38,387 bases of DNA from Natronomicrosphaera sp040876735 (GTDB taxonomy: Bacteria; Planctomycetota; Phycisphaerae; Phycisphaerales; Phycisphaeraceae), in contig JBBDPC010000016.1 in assembly GCA_040876735.1 (NCBI GenBank), positions 1 through 38,387 on the forward strand, written 5' to 3'. The position numbers were made by a program, and so were the translations under genes. This document shows, one piece after another, positions 1-6,134 of the stretch (position 1 is its first letter; each line of letters starts with the position of its first letter). Under the pieces are notes generated by a model, which made no database searches, was not told where the DNA came from, and was given only the letters and a program-made list of their open reading frames with translations.

Positions 1-904
1 GCTGGTTGATGGCGATCGCCGCGCCCAGCAGCATCGTCACCGCCCCCAGCGGGATAATCAGCCAGGGCCAGAGCTCCATCGCCGCGAAGACCGGGAACAG
101 CCGGCCGGTGAGGAACACGCCCGCCTTGACCATGGTCGCCGAATGCAGAAAGGCGGACACCGGCGTCGGGGCCGCCATCGCGCCAGGCAGCCAGTAGTGG
201 AACGGCCACTGCGCGCTCTTCGTCGCCGCGCCGAAAAAGATCAGCACGAACGCCCACAGCATCGGGTTCGCCCAACTCAGGCTCGCGTCCCACGTCAAGC
301 CGTTGGCGTAGATTTCGCTCCACCGCCACAGGTCCGTCTCCAGCGACAGCAGCAGCAGCCCGCCGAACATCGCCAGCCCGCCCAGGCCCGTCGTGAAGAA
401 GGCCTGCATCGCCAGCTTCACCGCCTTCTTGTCGAACCGGTCCCACCCGATCAGCAAAAACGAGCTGATCGAGGTCATCTCCCAGAACAGCAGCGTCAGC
501 AGCAGGTAGTCCGCCACGACAATGCCCAGCATCGCCGTCGTGAACAGCCCAAGCGTCGGATAAAACCGGTACAGATCGTCCGGCTCAGGGCCGAAGTAAG
601 CCCGGGCATACAGCATGATCAACACGCCAATGCCCGCCACCAATAGCGCGAAAAACGTCCCCAGCCCGTCCGCCAGGAACGCCAGGTTCAAGTGCAGTGA
701 AGGAATCCACGGGATCGACGCCGTCGGCTCGACCGACACGCCGACGCTCGCCACATGCGCCGCCACCAGCGCGAACGCCGCCGCCGGCCCTGCCGTGGCA
801 ATCCACACGCGCAGCCCGATCGCCGACCGTGGTAAAAACAGCGTCACCACCCCCGCCATCAGCGGCGCCAGCACCGCCAGCGTGAGCAACCAGACTGCAT
901 CCAT
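1..904 (-). CDS. MrpA/NuoL-type proton-translocating antiporter subunit (partial, C-terminus off the window)
   Basis: This reading frame starts at an ATG at 904 and leaves the window at base 1, so only about 301 N-terminal residues are visible. It is a very hydrophobic multi-helix membrane protein. Near residues 220-255 it has the family signature GAATKSAQWPFHYWLPGAM followed by APTPVSAFLHSATMVKAG, including the conserved lysine of the proton channel. An earlier LLFWEMTSISSFLLIGW segment also fits. This is the ND5/NuoL/MrpA-MnhA family, which moves protons or exchanges Na+/H+ in the inner membrane. The very short N-terminus and the TSISSFLLIGW wording look more like MrpA/MnhA than complex I NuoL, but the truncated end and missing neighbours leave this open. 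No clear Shine-Dalgarno site precedes the start. Confidence 0.85.
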   Translation of the reverse strand, partial: MDAVWLLTLAVLAPLMAGVVTLFLPRSAIGLRVWIATAGPAAAFALVAAHVASVGVSVEPTASIPWIPSLHLNLAFLADGLGTFFALLVAGIGVLIMLYARAYFGPEPDDLYRFYPTLGLFTTAMLGIVVADYLLLTLLFWEMTSISSFLLIGWDRFDKKAVKLAMQAFFTTGLGGLAMFGGLLLLSLETDLWRWSEIYANGLTWDASLSWANPMLWAFVLIFFGAATKSAQWPFHYWLPGAMAAPTPVSAFLHSATMVKAGVFLTGRLFPVFAAMELWPWLIIPLGAVTMLLGAAIAINQ

Positions 905-1146
905 GCGGCAAACTCGACAAGCGAAACAAGTCCCTGACCCCGCCACGCCAGGACGGACGGGCGACACCCCCTATACATCGGCCAATCTCGCTTCCGCCCC
1001 TGAACGCTTGCCCGATAACGAACCCCAGCCCGCAACCGCAGGCCGTGGCATCGCGCTCCACAACGAAAAGCGACATCCCCCGAAGTGAGCCACACATTCT
1101 GGCAGATTCCCCCGCCTCCCGCCACCGCCCCAAGCCGCTTGCCGGC

Positions 1147-1455
1147 TTAGCGCTCCCCTTCCCCCTCTTCTTCCGTCTCCGCCTCCCGCGCCACCTTCAA
1201 CCGGTTCTGCCGACGCACCACCGCCGGCGCCGCCCGCGTGATCAGCCACATCAAAAACGTCGCCACCGCAATGTCATCCATCACTCCCAGCACCGGCACG
1301 AAAATCGGAATCGCATCCCAAGGCCAGATGACATACACCACTGCCAACCCCGTCAACCCCACCTTCGCCCACCACGGCGTCCGCGGGTCCCGGTAAATCA
1401 ACCAGAACAACTTCAGCCGCCCAAACACTCCAAGCTTGCTTGCAATTTTCGCCAT
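1147..1455 (-). CDS. DUF1232 (YkvA-like) small membrane protein
   Basis: A 102-residue protein with the DUF1232/YkvA core: an amphipathic N-terminus, then DPRTPWWAKVGLTGLAVVYV (a membrane segment), then WPWDAIPIFVPVLGVMDD, which matches the family's typical 'P.D.IPd.iPvlG..DD' motif, then a second hydrophobic stretch. The C-terminus is charged (EAETEEEGEGER). The family is widespread and its role is unknown, probably at the inner membrane. The stop codon lies within a small hairpin (AAGCCG...CGGCTT, 1132-1148). The gene stands alone, with a tandem heptamer repeat just upstream. Confidence 0.85.
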   Translation of the reverse strand: MAKIASKLGVFGRLKLFWLIYRDPRTPWWAKVGLTGLAVVYVIWPWDAIPIFVPVLGVMDDIAVATFLMWLITRAAPAVVRRQNRLKVAREAETEEEGEGER

Positions 1456-1470
1456 ACCTCATCCTATCCA

Positions 1471-1510
1471 CCCCGAACCCCGAACCCCGAACCCCGAATC
1501 CCGAATCCCG
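1471..1510. repeat. Short tandem repeats of the GAACCCC/GAATCCC type
   Basis: Four to five copies of CCCCGAA followed by CCCGAATCCCGAAT lie between the DUF1232 gene and the ATP-grasp gene. The same units recur in the composite repeats around 2560-2790 and 8395-8625. They resemble the short tandemly repeated repetitive sequences known from cyanobacteria; any kinship is inference. Confidence 0.7.
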
Positions 1511-1517
1511 CCCCCCC

Positions 1518-2555
1518 TCACGCCTGCCCCCGCAACCGATACCTCATCCCCAGGTTCAAGATCTTCTGCAACAGCGCGTCGTAGTCGATCCCCGCCGCCT
1601 CCGCCGACTCCGCGAAGTCCTCCCCATACGCCAACTGCGGGTTCGGATTCGCCTCGATCAGATACACCTGTCCATCCTCAGCCAGCCGCAGGTCCATTCG
1701 GCTATACCCCGACAGCGACAGCGCCCGATAGATCCGCTTGCAGATTCGCGGGATCTCACGCATCTGCGCCGGCGAAAGGTCCGTCGGCTCGCGCGTCTCG
1801 ATGCCGATCTTCTCCTGGTACTTGTAGTCCCACTTGATCCGCCCCGTCGCAATGCGCGGCGCCGCGTCGCGCAGCTTCGTGAACTGCAACTCCCAGATCG
1901 GCAGCGTCAGCAATCGCTCGTTGCCCAGCACGCCGACGTACAGCTCCCGCCCGTCGATGTACTGCTCAGCGATCGCGTCCGTCTCGCACGTGCGATGCAC
2001 AAACGCCACCCGCTCGGCCAGCTTCGCATCGTCATACACGATCGACGCCTGCGAAATCCCCACCGACCCCTCCTCCGTCAACGACTTGACCAGCAGCGGA
2101 AAGCTCAGCTTCTTCGGCCGACGCACCTTCCGCTCCAGCGGAAACACCGCGAACCGCGGCACGTTGATCCGGTGATACCGCAGCACCATCTTCGTCAATG
2201 CCTTGTCATGCGCCAGCATCAGCCCCCGCGGATTGCACCCCGTGTAAGGCAGTCGCAGCAGCTCGAGATAACTCACCACGTGCGCGTCGTACACCCCCAC
2301 GCCGTCAAACTCTTCCAGCAGGTTGAACGCCACGTCCGGCCGCCACCGCTCCTTCGCCTCGCGGATCACCCCCAGATCGCTCGACACCCCCAGCGCCTGC
2401 ACCTCATGCCCCATCTCACGCAGCGTCGCACACACGTCAAACTCGGTCTTGAACGGCGCGACCTGCGCATCGCTCAACCCCTCGATCGACGTCGGCGGCA
2501 CGAGGTCTTCATGCATCAGCACCAGGATCCGAAGTTTGCGACGCGTCTTGGCCAT
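1518..2555 (-). CDS. ATP-grasp ligase, D-alanine-D-alanine ligase-like
   Basis: A 345-residue protein with an N-terminal Rossmann-like pre-ATP-grasp region (RKLRILVLMHEDLVPP), the segment LRLPYTGCNPRGLMLAHDK that in Ddl enzymes precedes the ATP-grasp domain, an ATP-binding lysine region (FPLLVKSLTEEGSVGIS), and the C-terminal metal/phosphate motif (YSRMDLRLAEDGQVYLIEANPNPQL). This is the standard order of a Ddl-type ATP-grasp enzyme that joins a carboxylate to an amine. It is not placed in a peptidoglycan cluster, so the substrate may not be D-alanine. The next gene upstream on the same strand is a zinc metallopeptidase, about 240 bases away across a large palindrome. A ligase-peptidase pair could make and trim a small peptide, but that is inference. 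Family assignment is solid; the reaction is not. Confidence 0.85.
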   Translation of the reverse strand: MAKTRRKLRILVLMHEDLVPPTSIEGLSDAQVAPFKTEFDVCATLREMGHEVQALGVSSDLGVIREAKERWRPDVAFNLLEEFDGVGVYDAHVVSYLELLRLPYTGCNPRGLMLAHDKALTKMVLRYHRINVPRFAVFPLERKVRRPKKLSFPLLVKSLTEEGSVGISQASIVYDDAKLAERVAFVHRTCETDAIAEQYIDGRELYVGVLGNERLLTLPIWELQFTKLRDAAPRIATGRIKWDYKYQEKIGIETREPTDLSPAQMREIPRICKRIYRALSLSGYSRMDLRLAEDGQVYLIEANPNPQLAYGEDFAESAEAAGIDYDALLQKILNLGMRYRLRGQA

Positions 2556-2792
2556 AGGATTCGGGATTCGGGGTTGGGGATTGGGGATTCGGGAAATAAC
2601 GCCCGCCTCTGAGGAGCGCCGTGACGAAGAGCGGGATGAGTGAGGATCAATTCACAATTGACAGTTCACAATGGATAAATCAGCAATCAGCAATCGGAAA
2701 TCAGCAATCTCTTCCCCCGGATCCCGCTCTTCGTCGCTTGGCTCCTCAGAGGCGGGCGTTATTTCCCCAATCCCCAATCCCCCACCCCCAAC
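2556..2792. repeat. Large composite palindrome with 62-base arms
   Basis: The gap between two minus-strand genes is filled by an inverted repeat. Arm 2576-2637 pairs with 2721-2782, with about five mismatches in 62. Each arm runs from GGGGATTGGGGATT units through AAATAACGCCCGCCTCTGAG to GACGAAGAGCGGGAT. The 83-base centre holds other short tandem motifs: CAATTCACAATTGACAGTTC and repeated CAGCAATCAGCAATCGG. The arms would form a very stable cruciform or RNA hairpin. Confidence 0.85.
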
Positions 2793-3833
2793 TCACAACG
2801 CCACCCGATGCTGCCCGCTGTGCAGAAAGTTCATCGTCTGCACGCTCACCATCAGCATCGCTTCCACTTTCGTCTCCCGCTCCGGCTTGGCCAGCCGCAG
2901 CTTCAACTCCTTGCAGCGGTCGATCATGTCACGCAGCACCTGGTCGATCGTATACGCCGGCGTCCCCGTCCAGTGCGCCACCATGTCGCGCAGCTCCGGG
3001 CGAATCCGCCGCAGAAAACTCGCGGCCGTCGGCCGCGCCTTGTGCCGGGGGTCGTCGGAGAAAAGCTTGCGCAGATCCGAGTCGTAAAAGTCGGGAAACT
3101 CATCCGCATAGTACATCCGCTTGCGATGGTAATGCTGCCCGAGCGTGCGCGTGACCTGCGACAACGGCTCGATCTGCTGCCGGGTGCGCACCGCCGGCGG
3201 CTCGCCCGCAATTTCGCGCATCAACTCATCGACATACTCCAGCTTCCGCATCGCCGGCCAGTTGCGGTACGTCTGCCGCCATCGCGACCCCGGCGCCAGC
3301 CAGACCGCAAACGTCTCGGCAAAGTCCTCCGCCGGGTGCGCCTGGGCATACCACGCATCAAGGTGCAGCACATACTCCCGACTGCGCGGCTTCGGCCGGT
3401 AGTGCTGCGGATACGGCGCGGTGAACGAGCCGAACAACTCCCGCCACCGCTTGCGCCGATGCAGCCGGTAGGCCGTGTCGATCGCATGCCCCGCTTCATG
3501 GCGGAGGATGCGCAGGCACTGCATCTCCGGCCCACCTTCGACCGCGAGCATCTGCTTCTCCTCCAGCTTCGCCAGTCGCGGGTGCGCCAGGTAAAACGGC
3601 GCAGCAATGCCCGGCACACCATCCGGGCTGAACCATTCCGTGCTCAACCAGACATGCGGGCGGAACGTCAGCTCCTTGCGCTCGAGGTCCTCGTACAGCC
3701 GGTCAACCCGCCGCGCCAGCGCCGTCTTGTCGTAGCGCAGCTTCAGGTCGCAGAAGCGCAGCTCCAGCAACTGCTCGTCAGGCAGCCGGGCCCACCAGTT
3801 CCGGCGTCGCGAAATGCGCGGACGTTCCGCCAT
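2793..3833 (-). CDS. Putative zinc metallopeptidase with HEAGH motif
   Basis: A 346-residue cytoplasmic-looking protein with no signal peptide. A metallopeptidase centre is plain: RILRHEAGHAID at residues 108-119 gives the two histidine ligands and catalytic glutamate of an HExxH site. HPAEDFAETFAVWL (about 166-179) supplies the downstream acidic third ligand. The family is the bacterial 'putative zinc-binding metallopeptidase' group. The flanking sequence is rich in Arg and aromatic residues. It lies directly upstream of the ATP-grasp gene in the same direction, separated by the composite palindrome, so co-transcription is possible but not shown. The substrate is unknown. Confidence 0.75.
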   Translation of the reverse strand: MAERPRISRRRNWWARLPDEQLLELRFCDLKLRYDKTALARRVDRLYEDLERKELTFRPHVWLSTEWFSPDGVPGIAAPFYLAHPRLAKLEEKQMLAVEGGPEMQCLRILRHEAGHAIDTAYRLHRRKRWRELFGSFTAPYPQHYRPKPRSREYVLHLDAWYAQAHPAEDFAETFAVWLAPGSRWRQTYRNWPAMRKLEYVDELMREIAGEPPAVRTRQQIEPLSQVTRTLGQHYHRKRMYYADEFPDFYDSDLRKLFSDDPRHKARPTAASFLRRIRPELRDMVAHWTGTPAYTIDQVLRDMIDRCKELKLRLAKPERETKVEAMLMVSVQTMNFLHSGQHRVAL

Positions 3834-3838
3834 GTTTC

Positions 3839-3961
3839 ACTCCCCTCCCTTCGGGAGGGGTTGGAGGAAGGCGTCACCGGCCTCCCTTGAATCCACGTCT
3901 GCGCCGGGAACAAAGGCGTCCGTCGACACCCTCCCCCGGCCCCTCCCGAAGGGAAGGGAGT
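3839..3961. repeat. Inverted repeat with 37-base arms around TCCCTTCGGGAGGGG
   Basis: Arm 3839-3875 pairs with 3925-3961, with about six mismatches. Each arm holds its own small palindrome, CCCTTCGGGAGGGG. It separates the metallopeptidase gene from the end of the frameshifted membrane gene. No T-run follows, so it is not a classical intrinsic terminator. Confidence 0.7.
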
Positions 3962-4367
3962 TACGCCTCGCGTTCCCGCCGGGCCGCAATGAACGACCGC
4001 ACACCCACCGCGATGTAGCCCAGGCACAGCAGCGCCATCACCGCTTGCGCCCCCGCCGCCATCGGGCGTTCAAAGCCCGCCTCGCTCACCGCCGTGCTGA
4101 TGAGCATACCGACCATGAGCACTGCCACGAGCAGCGCGAACGCGACTGCGGCGTGTGCATCGTGTGCTTCCGCCACGTCGGCTGCCACAGCGTCAGCAGG
4201 CCCAGCAGGGCGAACACCGCCCCGGGGATCGCGGGGATCATCGCCGTCAGCGATGCCATCCCGCTGGCGAAGTAGCCGACGAGGCCGAGCGCGATGAGCA
4301 GAAGTCCAAGTCCAAGGGTGATGCGTGCCACGCGAAGTTCTCCAGGGGACAAAGGGGTTGCAGGCAT
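3961..4367 (-). pseudogene. Small four-helix membrane protein gene split by a frameshift
   Basis: Two reading frames each give half of a credible membrane protein. From the ATG at 4367 one frame reads a charged start, then VARITLGLGLLLIALGLVGY and a second helix ending WQPTWRKHTMH. After that it turns to Ser/Arg-rich nonsense. From about 4155 another frame reads AAVAFALLVAVLMVGMLIS and a fourth helix, ending SFIAARREREA at 3961. Removing two bases (an extra AC in CACACG near 4154) would restore one continuous protein of about 134 residues. No slippery heptamer is visible, so programmed shifting is unlikely. The cause is a real mutation or an assembly error. Family not recognised. Confidence 0.7.
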
Positions 4368-4385
4368 TGTAACGCCGCCGCAAGG

Positions 4386-4465
4386 AAATTTAGCCGCGCA
4401 GCGCAGCGGAGCGCGCTCCGGCGTTCATTCAACCCCGCGCTCCGCTGCGCTGCGCGGCTAAGTTT
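4386..4465. repeat. Near-perfect 30-base inverted repeat overlapping the rlmN stop codon
   Basis: Arm 4386-4415 and arm 4436-4465 match at 29 of 30 positions (core TTAGCCGCGCAGCGCAGCGG) around a 20-base loop. The rlmN stop codon TAG (4460-4458) lies inside the right arm, so the element forms the 3' end of the gene. It may act as a hairpin for mRNA end formation. A related CGCTGCGCTGCGGGGCTAA occurs near 36225-36245. Confidence 0.8.
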
Positions 4466-5573
4466 GCGCCTGATGTTCGTGGCGAAGCTGCCCGCAGGCG
4501 GCGGCGATGTCACGGCCGCGGCTGGCGCGGATGTGCGTGTTCACGCCGCGCTCGCGCAACACCTGCTGGAAGGCGTGCACATCCTCGCTCGTCGGCCGGT
4601 CAAACGGCAGGCCCGCCACCTCGTTGTAGCGGATCAGGTTGATGTTGGCGCGCAGCCGGCGGGCGACGTCGGCCAGTTCGCGGGCGTGCTCCGGGCGGTC
4701 GTTGACGTGGCGCAGCAGGATGTACTCCAGCGTCACCTCCCGGCCGGTGCGCTGAAAGTAATGCCGGCCCGCGTCGACCAACTGCTCGACGCTGACCTGC
4801 GCCGCCCAGGGAATCAGCTTGCGCCGCACGTCGTCGTTGGGCGCGTGCAGGCTGATGGCGAGCGTGACGGGCAGGTCCAGGTCCGCCAGTCGGCGAATCT
4901 GCGCGGGCAGGCCGACGGTGCTGACGGTGATGCGCCGGCCGGCGAGGTTGAAGGCCCAGTCGGCCATGAGCGTGCGGATCGCCTGGACCACCTGGTTGAA
5001 GTTGGCCAGCGGCTCGCCCATGCCCATGAAGACGATGTTGGTGATCCGCTCGATGCCGGGGATCTGCTGAAGCTGGAACACCTGCTCGACGATCTGCCCG
5101 GCCGTGAGGTTCGCGTCCAGCCCGCCCAGGCCCGAGGCGCAGAAGTGGCAGCCGACCGGACAGCCGACCTGGCTGGAGATGCAGGCGGTGCGCCGCAGCT
5201 TGCCCGACGCCTTGCTCTCGGCGGGGATCATGACGCATTCGGTCTGCATCGCGCTGCCGCCGGCCGACTGGCCGAGCACGGTGAGCTGGCGTTTCGCGTC
5301 CGGCTGAGCGTGCCAGTCGAGCAGCAGCTTCTGCGTGCCGTCGGTGGCGCGTTCGTGGCGGACGGGCGTGCCGACAAGGAACCGCAGCCGGTCGGCGAGC
5401 AGGTCGCGGTCGCGCTGGGTGAGGTTGGTCATCGCCTGCGGGTCGGCGACGCCGTGCTGGTAGACCCACTGCATGACCTGCCTGGCGCGGAAGCGTGGCA
5501 GCCCCCACTGGTCGAAGTGGGCCGCGAGGCTGTCGGGGTCGAGATCGAAAAAGTGGGGCGATGCGGTGGGCAT
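4458..5573 (-). CDS. rlmN: Dual-specificity 23S rRNA/tRNA adenine-C2 methyltransferase RlmN
   Basis: A 371-residue radical-SAM enzyme that methylates C2 of A2503 in 23S rRNA and A37 in some tRNAs. The iron-sulphur motif CxxxCxxC is at C138, C142 and C145 (GCPVGCHFCASG). The cysteine that forms the enzyme-RNA adduct precedes it by seven residues, at C131 (CISSQVGC), as in E. coli. The partner methyl-carrying cysteine is in the C-terminal GRDIAAACGQL. SAM-binding GMGEPLANF is present. The frame is open upstream into the RNase P RNA gene, but MPTASPHFFDLDP at 5573 matches normal family length. The C-terminus is short after the second cysteine. Confidence 0.95.
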   Translation of the reverse strand: MPTASPHFFDLDPDSLAAHFDQWGLPRFRARQVMQWVYQHGVADPQAMTNLTQRDRDLLADRLRFLVGTPVRHERATDGTQKLLLDWHAQPDAKRQLTVLGQSAGGSAMQTECVMIPAESKASGKLRRTACISSQVGCPVGCHFCASGLGGLDANLTAGQIVEQVFQLQQIPGIERITNIVFMGMGEPLANFNQVVQAIRTLMADWAFNLAGRRITVSTVGLPAQIRRLADLDLPVTLAISLHAPNDDVRRKLIPWAAQVSVEQLVDAGRHYFQRTGREVTLEYILLRHVNDRPEHARELADVARRLRANINLIRYNEVAGLPFDRPTSEDVHAFQQVLRERGVNTHIRASRGRDIAAACGQLRHEHQAQT

Positions 5574-5606
5574 AGGTGGGTATTGTAGCCGCCTACCGAC
5601 AGCCAC

Positions 5607-5649
5607 AACGCCCGCCTCTTCGTCGCTGCGCTCCTCCGAGGCGGGCGTT
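5607..5649. repeat. Hairpin AACGCCCGCCTC...GAGGCGGGCGTT upstream of rnpB
   Basis: Perfect 12-base arms at 5607-5618 and 5638-5649 around TTCGTCGCTGCGCTCCTCC. This is a minimal form of the core seen in the composite palindromes at 2576-2782 and 8395-8626. It sits between the divergent rlmN and rnpB genes and fills the place where a -35 box for rnpB would be. Confidence 0.8.
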
Positions 5650-5653
5650 GGGC

Positions 5654-5659
5654 TATAAT
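5654..5659 (+). promoter_or_regulatory. -10 box TATAAT of the RNase P RNA gene
   Basis: A perfect TATAAT lies seven bases before the predicted 5' end of RNase P RNA. No TTGACA-like -35 box is found 16-18 bases upstream, because that place is taken by the hairpin. Confidence 0.6.
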
Positions 5660-5665
5660 TCAGTT

Positions 5666-6049
5666 GGCGTGGACGCGGCGACCGCGGGCGGGCATGACCC
5701 GTCCGAGGAAAGTCCGAACACGGCAGGACACGGTGGTGGGTAACGCCCACCGGTGCCGCTGGCGACGGCGGCGTCAGGGAAAGTGCCACAGAAAACAGAC
5801 CGCCCGGCTTCGGCCGGGTAAGGGTGAAAAGGTGCGGTAAGAGCGCACCGCCGACTTGGCGACAGGCCGGGCACGGTAAACCCCACCGCGTGCAAGACCA
5901 AGCAGCCCCATGGGAAGTTCGCTTCCCCACCCTGGTCCGGGGTGTGGGGCGGGTAGGTTGCTCGAGCCCGTCGGCAACGGCGGGCCTAGAGAAATGGTCG
6001 CCCCGGTTGTGCAAACGGCCGGAACAGAATTCGGCTTACCGTCCACGCC
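5666..6049 (+). ncRNA. rnpB: RNase P RNA (bacterial type A)
   Basis: This is the catalytic RNA that removes 5' leaders from tRNA precursors. The ends pair (GGCGTGGACG at 5666 with CGTCCACGCC at 6040-6049, helix P1). The universally conserved GAGGAAAGTCCG (5' part of the core) is at about 5700. The matching 3' element ACAGAATTCGGCTTA, with the ACAGAA of helix P4/J2-4, is at about 6024. The internal GGGTAAGGGTGAAA and GGTAAACCCC segments fit the family. Length is about 384 bases. It is followed at once by a strong terminator. Confidence 0.95.
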
Positions 6050-6095
6050 AAAAACAAACCGCCCCGATGGCTGACCATCGGGGCGGTTTGTTTTT
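6050..6095. terminator. Bidirectional intrinsic terminator between rnpB and the HEAT-repeat gene
   Basis: A perfect 21-base-arm hairpin: AAAAACAAACCGCCCCGATGG at 6050-6070 pairs with 6075-6095 around CTGA. It has T-runs on both strands. It ends rnpB on the plus strand and can serve the converging minus-strand gene ending at 6135. Confidence 0.95.
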
Positions 6096-6134
6096 CTACA
6101 GGTTGAACCGCTCGCGAGGCCGCAAGCGGCGGCG

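Noticed and set aside
4086..4383. Programmed frameshift in the small membrane protein gene
   Set aside because: No slippery heptamer, stem-loop or internal ribosome site is seen at the switch. A simple two-base insertion explains it.
5574..6014. A longer RlmN starting at 6014
   Set aside because: The extra 147 residues lie over the RNase P RNA and its promoter and have no RlmN similarity. The start at 5573 gives normal length.
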